Shown: one piece after another, positions 26,069 to 34,989 of the stretch
Layout of the letters: each line of letters opens with the position of its first letter
Numbering within the stretch: the stretch's first letter is position 1
Assembly: GCF_900108955.1 (NCBI RefSeq)
Contig: NZ_FNYA01000003.1
Location: 62,001 to 126,000, forward strand
Reading direction: 5' to 3'
From: Flavobacterium terrigena
GTDB lineage: Bacteria > Bacteroidota > Bacteroidia > Flavobacteriales > Flavobacteriaceae
DNA: 64,000 nucleotides
Notes under the pieces: model-generated
The model's input: the letters and a program-made list of their open reading frames with translations, nothing else
Databases searched by the model: none
Told to the model about the DNA's origin: nothing
Position numbers and translations under genes: made by a program

Positions 26069-26104
26069 AAAAAAAGCTGTTTCAAACGTTGAAACAGCTT
26101 TTTT
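26069..26104 (+). terminator. pyc terminator
   Basis: A perfect 15-base stem (26071-26085 with 26089-26103) and an ACG loop followed by T residues. Confidence 0.88.
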
Positions 26105-26144
26105 CTTTACATTTATACCATTGTAAACACAGCTATTTCTTTTT

Positions 26145-27194
26145 ATGGATAATAATGCGCCTATTTTCAAAAAACAATATTATCCCATAAACGACATTTT
26201 GTACGGTTATCTTGAAAAATATAAAAGATTAACCAAAACAAATGTTTTTTATGACGATTTGTTGCGTTTTCAAGGTTCGGTTGTGGTGTACGATAAAGAA
26301 GGAGAAGACACACTTTGGGTAAGAACCTATTATAACGAATATGAAACTATTGAAATAAACAATAGTTTAAAAAGAATCTACACGCTTTTACATTCCGATG
26401 GTGATGAACGTAATTTACAATTCTTAAATGTCGATCATATTGATTTTTGCACTTTTGGTAATTCGAAACCTTTCCGAATCAAAATCAGAAATATTCTGAA
26501 TGATAATTACACGCATTTTTACATCAAAAAAGCCGACGCTTCGCGAATATTTGGACTAGAATTAGAAGATATTTTATCGCCAAATAGAATTAATTATCTG
26601 GTTTTTAAAGACACACTTATTGAAGAACATATTGTTGGAATTCCAGGCGACGTTTTTCTAGATAAACACCTAAAAAATTGTACCGAATCTGAAAAAGCTC
26701 AAATTGCCAAAGAATTTGTGAAGTTTAACGAAAGGTGTATGATTGGCCTTTTAGGCGACATGCGTTCCTATAATTTTGTGGTGATTCCTATTTACGATTA
26801 CGATCATATCGTGTTTAAAATTCGCGCTATCGATTTTGATCAACAATGTTATGAAGGCAATTTCAAGCTATACAAACCACATCTTTTCAAAGAAAATTTT
26901 CCTTTTTATCAATTGGTAAACGACAAATTAAAAGAAAACTCGATTGAACAATATCAAAACGAAGAACGTTCCATTTTAGTAAAACGATTGGTGGGTTCAG
27001 AAGAACGTTTAAATGATTTATTGACTGCCATGAAATCTATGGAATTATCGCCAAAAGAAAAATTAGAGCAACTTAAAATGGACACGTATAAATTCACTTT
27101 GGATATCAATTTTAAAAAAGCAAAATCAATGGGAGAAATTATTGAAGCGGCTTTAAATTTTATGAAAAGAAATTACAAAAGTGATAATCAATAA
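26145..27194 (+). CDS. unknown protein with kinase-like motifs
   Basis: A 349-residue cytoplasmic protein without signal peptide or membrane segments. No named family was recognised. It carries an ordered set of residues like a protein/lipid kinase core: a lysine pair in HFYIKKAD (128-129), then GDMRSYN at 204-210 (compare the GDxxxxN catalytic loop) and AIDFD at 228-232 (compare the DFG/DFD metal-binding motif), with 20 residues between them. The C-terminal 80 residues are helical and charged. It sits between the pyc terminator and a convergent TRIC channel gene, so it forms its own unit. The kinase reading is inference; a non-catalytic kinase-like fold is equally possible. Confidence 0.7.
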   Translation: MDNNAPIFKKQYYPINDILYGYLEKYKRLTKTNVFYDDLLRFQGSVVVYDKEGEDTLWVRTYYNEYETIEINNSLKRIYTLLHSDGDERNLQFLNVDHIDFCTFGNSKPFRIKIRNILNDNYTHFYIKKADASRIFGLELEDILSPNRINYLVFKDTLIEEHIVGIPGDVFLDKHLKNCTESEKAQIAKEFVKFNERCMIGLLGDMRSYNFVVIPIYDYDHIVFKIRAIDFDQQCYEGNFKLYKPHLFKENFPFYQLVNDKLKENSIEQYQNEERSILVKRLVGSEERLNDLLTAMKSMELSPKEKLEQLKMDTYKFTLDINFKKAKSMGEIIEAALNFMKRNYKSDNQ

Positions 27195-27208
27195 TACCAA
27201 ATTCAACT

Positions 27209-27811
27209 CTAAACAACGGGCAATTGTAACTTCTTTCGTATCGAATAAATTCGAATCGTAGCCGTTACCAACACACAAATAATCATACTAATTTCGTGAT
27301 TGATTTTGAAAAATTCCATTGCTAAATATAAAGCACCACCAATTAAACAAGCTGTGGCATAAAGTTCTCCTGGTTTCAATAAATTCGGTACAGAATTACA
27401 TAAAATATCGGCCAATAATCCACCAAAAGTTGCCGTAATTACACCCATTATCAACGCATAACCTTCGCTAATTCCAGCTTGAAGTGCGACTTGTAAACCT
27501 ACAATTGTAAAAAATCCAATTCCAAACGCATCGGTCCAAAAAAGTAATTTTTTTATCACTTTGAAGTCTAACTTGAAGAAAAAAGTTACGATGGTTGCAA
27601 TCAAAACTAAAATGATGGCAAAATTATCATTAATCCAGCTCACAGGCCGAATTCCAATTAATAAATCGCGTGTAGTTCCGCCGCCATACGCCATTACGAA
27701 AGACAAAATTACCGCGCCAATTAAATCGAAACGTTGGGTTCTCGCTTTTAAAACGCCAGTCACCGCAAAAACAAATATTCCTAAGTAAGATAAAATCGGT
27801 AAAATTTCCAC
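27209..27811 (-). CDS. TRIC-type cation channel family protein (YadS-like)
   Basis: A 200-residue inner-membrane protein made of two related three-helix units, each with the glycine-rich family motif: GGGTTRDLLIG near residue 43-53 and TFGGLLADILCN near 130-140. This matches PF03458 (formerly UPF0126), prokaryotic TRIC monovalent cation channels. Seven membrane segments are visible and length is typical. It is convergent with the kinase-like gene, 14 bases away, and has a TATTTTTG promoter-like element at 27842-27849. Confidence 0.9.
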   Translation of the reverse strand: MEILPILSYLGIFVFAVTGVLKARTQRFDLIGAVILSFVMAYGGGTTRDLLIGIRPVSWINDNFAIILVLIATIVTFFFKLDFKVIKKLLFWTDAFGIGFFTIVGLQVALQAGISEGYALIMGVITATFGGLLADILCNSVPNLLKPGELYATACLIGGALYLAMEFFKINHEISMIICVLVTATIRIYSIRKKLQLPVV

Positions 27812-27841
27812 AGCAAAAAATAAAAGGGATTAATACGTAAA

Positions 27842-27849
27842 CAAAAATA
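27842..27849 (-). promoter_or_regulatory. possible promoter of the TRIC gene
   Basis: TATTTTTG on the minus strand, 31 bases before the ATG at 27811. Confidence 0.4.
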
Positions 27850-27861
27850 GAGATTTTAATA

Positions 27862-28122
27862 CTATCTCAATAAAAAATAAATTCCAATAATGTTTATAAT
27901 AAAAATGAACATAAAACGCCACATAAAAGTAGCTTTTGAAATTTTATGTTTAAAAACTAAAACAGCAAACATTCCTCCAACTGCACCACCAATTGTTGAA
28001 ACTGTAAAAAGCTCTTTTTCAGGAATTCGTCTCTTGTTTTTTATTGCTAAAAATTTATCAAACCCAAAAAGAAAAAAACTGACGACATTAATAGATAAAA
28101 GATAAAGTAAAAAGAGTTTCAT
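27862..28122 (-). CDS. DUF1294 membrane protein
   Basis: An 86-residue inner-membrane protein with two to three membrane segments. The DUF1294 signature is visible: FGFDKFLAIKNKRRIPEKELF (residues about 19-39) followed by a glycine-rich helix (GGAVGGMFAVLVFKHK) and HK-type basic residues. Function is unknown. It is transcribed from its own promoter divergent from tex. Confidence 0.85.
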   Translation of the reverse strand: MKLFLLYLLSINVVSFFLFGFDKFLAIKNKRRIPEKELFTVSTIGGAVGGMFAVLVFKHKISKATFMWRFMFIFIINIIGIYFLLR

Positions 28123-28142
28123 TTATGATTTAATTATTCGCA

Positions 28143-28176
28143 CAAAGATAGTATTTTAGCATCTTTATTTATACAA
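28143..28176 (-). promoter_or_regulatory. DUF1294 gene promoter
   Basis: TATCTTTG (28143-28150, minus strand) with a TTG 23 bases upstream (28174-28176), 20 bases before the ATG at 28122. Confidence 0.5.
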
Positions 28177-28177
28177 A

Positions 28178-30310
28178 ATGACTACAATTCAATTCATACA
28201 AACTCAAACCAACATTGCTGTAAAAAGCATTGAAAGTACACTTCAATTATTAAATGAAGATTGTACGATTCCGTTTATTTCTCGTTACCGAAAAGACCAA
28301 ACAGGAAATTTAGATGAGGTTCAAATTGAGCAAATTGCCAAACTAAATAAGCAATTTATCGAAATCGTAAAAAGAAAAGAAAGCATCTTAAAATCTATAG
28401 AAGAACAAAATGCACTTACGCCAGAATTGAAACAAAAAATTGATAATTCTTTCGATTTACAAGAATTGGAAGATTTCTATTTACCTTATAAAAAGAAGAA
28501 AAAAACCAAAGCCGACACCGCTCGTGAAAACGGATTGGAACCTTTGGCGAAAATCATTATGAGTCAAAAATCTGATGATATTGAGTTTTTAGCTTCGAAG
28601 TATTTAAACGATAAAGTTGTCAATGAAGATGAAGCTTTACAAGGCGCTCGCGACATTATTGCCGAATGGATTAATGAAAATATTTTCATTAGAAAATCGT
28701 TACGAAGAACATTTCAGCGTAAAGCAGAAATCACGACTAAAGTCGTAAAAACCAAAAAAGATGACGAAGCCGCTCAAAAATTTAATCAATATTTCGATTG
28801 GTCTGAAAACGCAGCCAAAACGCCATCACATAGATTATTAGCGATGTTGCGTGCCGAAGCCGAAGGTTTTATCAAGTTAAATGTAGGTTTAAATGACGAT
28901 GATAAAGCTGAAGTGATTCGTTTTATGGAAGATAATTTAATAAAAACCAATAACGATTGTGCGCCACAAATTGAAAAAGCAATTAAAGACAGTTATAAAA
29001 GATTGTTAGAACCTGCGATTTCAAATGAAACCTTACAAGAAGCGAAAACTAAAGCCGACATCAAAGCAATTGATGTTTTTGCAGAAAATTTACGTCAGTT
29101 ATTATTGGCACCACCTTTGGGTGAAAAACGAATTTTAGCGATCGATCCAGGTTATAAAAGTGGTTGTAAATTGGTTTGTTTAGACGAAAAAGGCGATTTA
29201 TTAAATAACGAAACGGTTTATCCACACGCGCCACAAAACGACAGCGCGATGGCGATGAAAAAAATCCGTTCTATGGTGAATGCCTATAATATTGAAGCCA
29301 TTTCTATTGGTAACGGAACGGCGTCTCGTGAAACCGAATTTTTCATTAAGAAAATTGCTTTTGATAAACCACTTCAAGTATTTGTGGTTTCTGAAGCCGG
29401 AGCTTCTGTTTATTCGGCGAGTAAAATTGCGCGTGACGAATTTCCAAATTATGACGTAACGGTTCGTGGTTCGGTTTCTATTGGAAGACGATTGTCGGAT
29501 CCGTTAGCGGAATTGGTGAAAATCGATCCAAAGTCAATTGGAGTCGGACAATACCAACACGATGTCGATCAAAATAAATTAAAAGACCAATTAGATGCTG
29601 TGGTGATGAGTTGCGTAAACGCGGTCGGAATTAACGTGAATACAGCAAGTAAATCGTTGTTGAGTTATGTTTCTGGAATTGGTGAAAAAATGGCAGAAAA
29701 TATTGTCGCTTTTCGTTCTGAAAATGGTCCGTTTGAAGACAGAAAACAACTGAAAAAAGTACCGCGTTTGGGTGAAAAAGCGTACCAACAAGCGGCGGCT
29801 TTTATCCGAATTAAAGATGGAAAAAACCCGTTAGATAATTCGGCTGTTCACCCTGAAGCGTATGCGATTGTTGAAAAAATGGCGAAAGATTTAGGAATTA
29901 AAACTCATGAATTAGTCGCAAATAAAGAAAAAATTACGCAGATTTCACCTGAAAATTACATCACTCCAGAAATCGGAATTCTAACTTTAAAAGACATTTT
30001 AAAAGAATTAGAAAAACCGGGATTAGATCCAAGAAAAGCGGCAAAAGTTTTCGAATTTGATCCGAATGTTCGCACGATAAAAGATTTAAAAACCGGAATG
30101 ATTTTACCAGGAATTGTGAATAACATTACCGCATTTGGCTGTTTCGTTGATATCGGAACAAAAGAAAGTGGTTTGGTACATATTTCACAATTAAAGGCAG
30201 GTTTCGTTTCTGATGTGAATGAAGTCGTAAAACTACACCAACACGTTCAAGTCAAAGTCGTTGAGGTTGATGAAGCTAGAAAAAGAATTCAGTTGACGAT
30301 GGTACTATAG
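28178..30310 (+). CDS. tex: Tex-family RNA-binding transcription accessory protein
   Basis: A 710-residue cytoplasmic protein of the Tex/YhgF family, which acts in transcription and RNA metabolism. Domains in order: helical Tex N-terminal region (1-190), YqgF/RNase H-like fold (about 318-440, RILAIDPGYKSGCKLVCLD), helix-hairpin-helix motifs (about 480-560, YVSGIGEKMAENIVAFRSE), and a C-terminal S1 domain (about 640-710, MILPGIVNNITAFGCFVDIGT). Length is normal for the family, though slightly short of gammaproteobacterial Tex. It is followed by a long hairpin terminator shared with the convergent GLPGLI gene. Confidence 0.95.
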   Translation: MTTIQFIQTQTNIAVKSIESTLQLLNEDCTIPFISRYRKDQTGNLDEVQIEQIAKLNKQFIEIVKRKESILKSIEEQNALTPELKQKIDNSFDLQELEDFYLPYKKKKKTKADTARENGLEPLAKIIMSQKSDDIEFLASKYLNDKVVNEDEALQGARDIIAEWINENIFIRKSLRRTFQRKAEITTKVVKTKKDDEAAQKFNQYFDWSENAAKTPSHRLLAMLRAEAEGFIKLNVGLNDDDKAEVIRFMEDNLIKTNNDCAPQIEKAIKDSYKRLLEPAISNETLQEAKTKADIKAIDVFAENLRQLLLAPPLGEKRILAIDPGYKSGCKLVCLDEKGDLLNNETVYPHAPQNDSAMAMKKIRSMVNAYNIEAISIGNGTASRETEFFIKKIAFDKPLQVFVVSEAGASVYSASKIARDEFPNYDVTVRGSVSIGRRLSDPLAELVKIDPKSIGVGQYQHDVDQNKLKDQLDAVVMSCVNAVGINVNTASKSLLSYVSGIGEKMAENIVAFRSENGPFEDRKQLKKVPRLGEKAYQQAAAFIRIKDGKNPLDNSAVHPEAYAIVEKMAKDLGIKTHELVANKEKITQISPENYITPEIGILTLKDILKELEKPGLDPRKAAKVFEFDPNVRTIKDLKTGMILPGIVNNITAFGCFVDIGTKESGLVHISQLKAGFVSDVNEVVKLHQHVQVKVVEVDEARKRIQLTMVL

Positions 30311-30326
30311 AAATTCCAAAAAACAG

Positions 30327-30386
30327 AAAATCCCAAATCCCAAGGTACTTCGACATGCTCAGTATGACATTGGAATTTGGGATTTT
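30327..30386. terminator. bidirectional terminator carrying a dispersed repeat in its loop
   Basis: A 17-base stem (30327-30343 with 30370-30386, one G-U pair) separates the convergent tex and GLPGLI genes. The 26-base loop is almost wholly a copy of the dispersed repeat. Confidence 0.8.
30348..30369. repeat. dispersed 22-base repeat, copy 2
   Basis: CTTCGACATGCTCAGTATGA followed by CA, in the same orientation as copy 1 (985-1006), with two differences. Confidence 0.65.
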
Positions 30387-30392
30387 ATAGTT

Positions 30393-31154
30393 TTATAAAA
30401 AAGCTTCCCACATAAACATATTTTTTTGGCGAGTATTTTCTTCTTTATCATCGCCGTAAGTCCACCAATCTTTTGTTTTTTCAGTAATTAACGTTTTTAA
30501 TTCGGTGATTGTGTATGTTTTTTTGGCTTCTAGAGGTTTAATTTCAGTAGCTTTCTCTCTATTTAATGTAACTTTAGTTGCCATGTAAGAAGTGTATAAT
30601 CTTGGAATAGTTATACCTAAAATCATACCTGGTAACCCATTTACAGAACAAGGTCCACCAGTAATAGTAATTTCATCTGTATAAAAAGCAAAAACATATA
30701 CATCGTTCATGATTTTACCTACTGCTTTACGGCAATTATATCCTGCAATTTCTCGGTTTTCGTTGGTTAATCGCCATTCTATATTGGCTATACTATCGTT
30801 AATAATAATTTTTGTACCAAAAATTTGTTTTTGAATGTTCATTTTATTGCTAGTAAAATCGAAATACCAAATACTTTCCTCGTCATCTTCTTTTTCATAA
30901 TTAGGAATTCTTGTTTTTTCACTCCATCTATCAAATTTAAAAATACTTTTATTGTCTTCAAAAGTATAGATATAGTAAGATGTTTTAAGATCAGATATAT
31001 TTTCTTTAATCTGTTCTGTCCAACTATCATTACTCATTTTCTTTTTTAAATTGGTATTTACTTCAAATTCTATAACAGCTTTATCTATAAATTGTTGTGC
31101 ATAAGAATTCGCTGTGAATAGTAAAGCACTGATGTATACAACTATATTTTTCAT
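30393..31154 (-). CDS. GLPGLI family protein
   Basis: A 253-residue protein with a signal peptide (about 19 residues, cleavage after SYA) and the family motif seen as GLPGMILGI near residues 173-181. These Bacteroidetes-specific exported proteins of unknown function are usually encoded next to an outer-membrane beta-barrel receptor, as here: its ATG overlaps the stop of the upstream receptor gene (TAATG). A CGPCS-like CSVNG precedes the motif. Co-function with the receptor at the outer membrane is likely. Confidence 0.9.
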   Translation of the reverse strand: MKNIVVYISALLFTANSYAQQFIDKAVIEFEVNTNLKKKMSNDSWTEQIKENISDLKTSYYIYTFEDNKSIFKFDRWSEKTRIPNYEKEDDEESIWYFDFTSNKMNIQKQIFGTKIIINDSIANIEWRLTNENREIAGYNCRKAVGKIMNDVYVFAFYTDEITITGGPCSVNGLPGMILGITIPRLYTSYMATKVTLNREKATEIKPLEAKKTYTITELKTLITEKTKDWWTYGDDKEENTRQKNMFMWEAFL

Positions 31155-33943
31155 TAATTTTCAGGTTGAGGTTTGATTTCGTTTTTGTTTTTAAAATTCC
31201 AAGTAAAACCAATCATAGCATATCTTTTTAATCGGTCATTTTGTTCTTCGCTAATTACATTTCCGTTGTTATAACGTTCTATTCCAATGTTTTGGTTTAA
31301 TATATCGCGAACCATAATGTATGCTGTAAACTCATCATTTTTAAACGTGCGTTGAAATCTTGCGTTCCATAACTGATTGGTTAAATTGTTTTGAAAATCT
31401 TCCGTTTTTTGTCTGGTAAATAAATTATAATCACTAGATAACTTCCATTTTTCAGTAAAATAAACACTAAAATTAAAACTTAAATTATTGGTGTTAAATG
31501 ATTTTATTTCACTGTTTATAGTTGTACTATTTCTATTGTTTGAAAATCTGTTTCCTATTGAAATATCATACTTTTTTTCTTTATTTCTAGAAAAATTAAT
31601 ATCAAAACTTGAACCTAAATTTTTAGTATCATTTTCTATATTATTAATACTAATAACTGATTTTCTGTAGTTTATAGAAGGTGATACGTTTATATTTAAG
31701 TCTATTTTTTTAATTTTAAAACCTAAGCCTAAGTAATAGTTACCAGAATAGTTTCCGTTGGTATTTATTGCTTTAGTTGTTGTTTTTGCATCATCAGGAT
31801 TAATATCTCTATTATTAGAGATTTGATTAGTAACTGTTCTAAAACTTATTCCTTGATACATGTAAATTTCAGACATCATGTTATAGCTATTTTGGTTTAA
31901 ATTAAAACTATTTGTAAAGGATTGTTTTAAATCTGGATTTCCAATTACTTGATTAAAAAAATCTTGATTATTAAGTACTGGTTGTAATTGATCAATAGTA
32001 GGTTGTGTTGTAAAACCGTTATATGATAAACGGATACTTGAATTACTCTTGTATTTATATGTAAAATTTGCAGAAGGAAAAAAGTTAGTGAAACTTTGGT
32101 TGTATTGTTTATTTAAAGTTTGATCTAACAAATCAAAAGTTGTAAATCCAAAACCACTACCAAAACCATAGTTAATTTTTTTAGAATTATAGCTTAATTT
32201 TAAACTTGGCCTATTTGTTATGATTTTTTGTTTAAAATTATTTGATAAGGAATTTACAAACACATCATAATTATCTGTAGTAGAGTTAAATTCAAAGGTA
32301 GATTGTTTGTTTATACCTGAATTTAAATTTATTTGATACCCAAATTCTAAAGCAAATTTTTTGCTTAAAGGTTCCGTATAACTAAATTTTGTAGTTAAAC
32401 CTTGTGTTGTCCTTTCGCCAATTTTATTTTGATTTATATTAATATTTGAAGTCAATATTCCTGAAGTATAACTTTCGTTATCAGATAATAAATAATTATT
32501 TGAATTACTGTTTAATTTATTCCAGTTTATATTTATAGAAAACGTACGTCTAGCTTTTGCAAATTTATGTTTAAACAAAACATTTGCGGTTAATGCATTT
32601 TTATCCGAATCGGTATTTAAATTTACTTTACTTTTATTTTTTAAAACACCGTTTTCATCTGTTGTATTTCCGTTCGTAAAATCATAGCTATTTGTGTTGT
32701 AAAAATTGGTTTTTGTAGAAAACTTAATCGTGTTCATAGAATCTATTTTTACATCATACGAAACGTTTAGTTTATAATTGGTTCTATCAACATAACTAGA
32801 TGTTTCTGAATTTTCATTTAATTGCGATGCGCCAATTTGTCTTTTATTTGATCTAATTCTTTTGTTGTTATAGATTTGATTGTTAAATTTTGGTGATAAA
32901 TTTAAGGTTTGCTTGTCGTTCCATTTATTACTGTATTGCATACCAGCATTAGTGTTTTTAATGTATCCATTTTGAGTATCAACAAAAGGTTCATCATCAT
33001 CATTTCCTCCGCTCCACATATAATTCATATTGCCGTCATCATCCATGTTTACAGACATACCATCATTATCTCCATATTTATCTCTATCTTCCCAACTTAA
33101 GCCATCTTGACCTGTATTTCCGTTTAATAAAAAAGCTGAAATTTTTCGTTTACTTTTAAATGAACTTAATAAAACGTTACTATTATATCTTGAATCAATA
33201 TCTTTAATTGGTCCACCAGCAGCATCAATTTTACCAAAAAAACCTTTTTTGGCTTCTTCTTTAAGTTTAAGATTTATGGTTTTTTGAGTATTACCATCAT
33301 CAATTCCAGTAAATTCTGCCTGATCACTTTTTTTATTAAAAACCTGTACTTCTTTAACTGCATCGGCTCGTAAGTTTTTTACTGCCATACCTGGATCGTC
33401 TCCAAAAAACTCTTCGCCATCGACTAAAACTTTTTGAACTGTTTCACCCATAGCTTTTATATTTCCGTTTTTGTCAACTTGAATACCAGGTAGTTTTTTA
33501 AGCAATTCTTCAACATTCGCATTTTCACCAACTTTAAAGTCGCTTGCTTTGTAACTTGTGGTATCTCCTTTTATCCGTATAGAACCTACTTTACCTTTCA
33601 CCAACACTTCTTGAATGACTTTACTTTTGCTTAAAAGTGATATGTTTCCGAAATTATTTTCTCCATCTTTTAGAATTACTTCATCAACATAATCGGCATA
33701 TTGATTATGAAAAGTCATTAATATGTACTTTTTAGTAGTAATATTTTTAAGTTGAAAATTCCCATCTTTATCAGATCTCGTAAAACGATGTAAAACCGAA
33801 TCTTTTTCAGTTAATAGGGCAACTACAGAATTTTGAACAGGATGTTTATCTTCATCAATTACAACACCTTTTAGAGTTGATTTTTGGGAAAAACTAAAGA
33901 GAATAAAAAACAAGGCAAGGAAAGAGAATTCTTTTTTTAACAT
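31154..33943 (-). CDS. TonB-dependent-receptor-like outer-membrane beta-barrel protein
   Basis: A 929-residue protein with signal peptide (MLKKEFSFLALFFILFSFSQ), an N-terminal carboxypeptidase-regulatory-like beta-sandwich (STLKGVVIDEDKHPVQNSVV), a plug region with ELLKKLPGIQVDKNGNIKAMGE and VLVDGEEFFGDDP, and a large C-terminal barrel of the OMP_b-brl_3 type with alternating aromatic strands. No SusD partner is present, so glycan import is not indicated; peptide or metal uptake or assembly roles are possible. The frame extends to 34216 but the extra 91 residues are not signal-peptide-like, so the ATG at 33943 is used. Coupled to the GLPGLI gene. Confidence 0.88.
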   Translation of the reverse strand: MLKKEFSFLALFFILFSFSQKSTLKGVVIDEDKHPVQNSVVALLTEKDSVLHRFTRSDKDGNFQLKNITTKKYILMTFHNQYADYVDEVILKDGENNFGNISLLSKSKVIQEVLVKGKVGSIRIKGDTTSYKASDFKVGENANVEELLKKLPGIQVDKNGNIKAMGETVQKVLVDGEEFFGDDPGMAVKNLRADAVKEVQVFNKKSDQAEFTGIDDGNTQKTINLKLKEEAKKGFFGKIDAAGGPIKDIDSRYNSNVLLSSFKSKRKISAFLLNGNTGQDGLSWEDRDKYGDNDGMSVNMDDDGNMNYMWSGGNDDDEPFVDTQNGYIKNTNAGMQYSNKWNDKQTLNLSPKFNNQIYNNKRIRSNKRQIGASQLNENSETSSYVDRTNYKLNVSYDVKIDSMNTIKFSTKTNFYNTNSYDFTNGNTTDENGVLKNKSKVNLNTDSDKNALTANVLFKHKFAKARRTFSININWNKLNSNSNNYLLSDNESYTSGILTSNININQNKIGERTTQGLTTKFSYTEPLSKKFALEFGYQINLNSGINKQSTFEFNSTTDNYDVFVNSLSNNFKQKIITNRPSLKLSYNSKKINYGFGSGFGFTTFDLLDQTLNKQYNQSFTNFFPSANFTYKYKSNSSIRLSYNGFTTQPTIDQLQPVLNNQDFFNQVIGNPDLKQSFTNSFNLNQNSYNMMSEIYMYQGISFRTVTNQISNNRDINPDDAKTTTKAINTNGNYSGNYYLGLGFKIKKIDLNINVSPSINYRKSVISINNIENDTKNLGSSFDINFSRNKEKKYDISIGNRFSNNRNSTTINSEIKSFNTNNLSFNFSVYFTEKWKLSSDYNLFTRQKTEDFQNNLTNQLWNARFQRTFKNDEFTAYIMVRDILNQNIGIERYNNGNVISEEQNDRLKRYAMIGFTWNFKNKNEIKPQPEN

Positions 33944-34140
33944 AAAAAGTTTTAATAATTGTTTTGGTAAAGGTTGATAACGTAGTTTTTTGATTAAACG
34001 TATATTTTTAAAGAATATTTTAGTCATATTTTTTGATAGATAAAAAACAATTGTTGTTATATAATGGTTAGACAGTACTAACAGGTTTAATATAAAGTAG
34101 TTTTCAGAAAACACATTCAGTTGACGATGATTATAAAATT
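33944..34140. other. gap between divergent receptor and arginine operon genes
   Basis: AT-rich stretch with no credible gene. It must hold the promoter of the receptor gene; no clean TTG/TAnnTTTG pair was found. The two hairpins that follow are listed separately. Confidence 0.4.
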
Positions 34141-34168
34141 TATCTGTTTTACCACTTAAAAACAGATA
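34141..34168 (+). other. hairpin preceding an orphan terminator
   Basis: TATCTGTTTT (34141-34150) pairs with AAAACAGATA (34159-34168), 10 bases, directly before the terminator-like hairpin at 34173-34209. Confidence 0.5.
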
Positions 34169-34172
34169 TATT

Positions 34173-34209
34173 AACCCAAAATTTCCCCGTGAGATTTTGG
34201 GTTTTTTGT
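34173..34209 (+). terminator. orphan terminator-like hairpin between divergent genes
   Basis: AACCCAAAAT (34173-34182) pairs with ATTTTGGGTT (34194-34203), followed by a T-rich run on the plus strand. No plus-strand gene precedes it for over 3.8 kb, so it may end a small RNA or antisense transcript. Confidence 0.6.
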
Positions 34210-34394
34210 TTTTCATAAAAATGAAGAATGCGTTTTCAGCAAAAATTTACTCCAAATCCTGAAAATCAATCTTTTAAAACGTTAATTTCCTTCAATTTAT
34301 TTAAAAATTACATTATTTGTCTTTCAAAACAATATAAATCAGATATAATATCTTTTTTAATTCATTAAAACAATACAAAATATCTTTATTTGTA

Positions 34395-34402
34395 TATATT
34401 TG
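34395..34402 (+). promoter_or_regulatory. arginine operon promoter -7 element
   Basis: TATATTTG, 14 bases before the ATG at 34417. It lies inside the longer open frame that begins with TTG at 34390 and so argues against that start. Confidence 0.6.
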
Positions 34403-34416
34403 CAAAAAAATTACAA

Positions 34417-34989
34417 ATGTTTACTATTCAGGTTGCTACGAAACATCACTTTGATTGGGCTGCAAAAATTTGCGAAGAAATGGAATCCTCTGCTAAAATT
34501 AGAGGAACAGGAATTGCAAAACGGTCGCCCGATTATATCAAGCAAAAGATGGAAGAAGGAAAAGCGATAATTGCTTTAACCGAAGACCATCGATGGGCTG
34601 GGTTTTGTTATATCGAAACGTGGCAAAATGAAGAATATGTGGCGAATTCCGGTTTAATTGTAGATCCAAAATTCCGTCAAGGCGGATTAGCAAAAATGAT
34701 AAAAGCTAAAATTTTTGAATTGTCGAGAACCAAATTTCCGAATTCTAAAATTTTCGGACTAACAACAGGCTTGGCGGTCATGAAAATCAATTCGGAATTA
34801 GGGTATCAACCGGTTACGTATTCGGAATTAACAAATGATGAACAATTTTGGAATGGTTGTAAAAGCTGTGTCAATTATGAAATATTAAAAAGTAAAGATT
34901 TCAAAAATTGCCTTTGTACAGCCATGTTATATGTAAATAATAATAAAGAAAAAGAAGATGCAAAAAGAGAAGATAGTATTAGCATATAG
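34417..34989 (+). CDS. GNAT acyltransferase, probable N-acylglutamate synthase of arginine synthesis
   Basis: A 190-residue GNAT-fold protein with acyl-CoA-binding motif VDPKFRQGGLAKMIKAKIF (the RxxGxA-type loop near 87-93). It begins the arginine operon, overlaps argG by 32 bases, and no argA or argJ is present, so it is the best candidate for the first step, transfer of an acyl group from acyl-CoA to glutamate. Whether the donor is acetyl-CoA or succinyl-CoA cannot be read directly; the ArgF' signature favours a succinylated pathway. Start at ATG 34417 rather than TTG 34390 because the promoter element lies in between. The Asn/Lys-rich C-terminus comes from the overlap with argG. Confidence 0.8.
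   Translation: MFTIQVATKHHFDWAAKICEEMESSAKIRGTGIAKRSPDYIKQKMEEGKAIIALTEDHRWAGFCYIETWQNEEYVANSGLIVDPKFRQGGLAKMIKAKIFELSRTKFPNSKIFGLTTGLAVMKINSELGYQPVTYSELTNDEQFWNGCKSCVNYEILKSKDFKNCLCTAMLYVNNNKEKEDAKREDSISI

Noticed and set aside
33944..34216. 91-residue N-terminal extension of the TonB receptor
   Set aside because: It lacks a signal peptide, contains the orphan hairpins, and a normal signal peptide begins at the ATG at 33943.
34390..34416. TTG start of the GNAT gene
   Set aside because: The promoter element TATATTTG at 34395-34402 lies after it.
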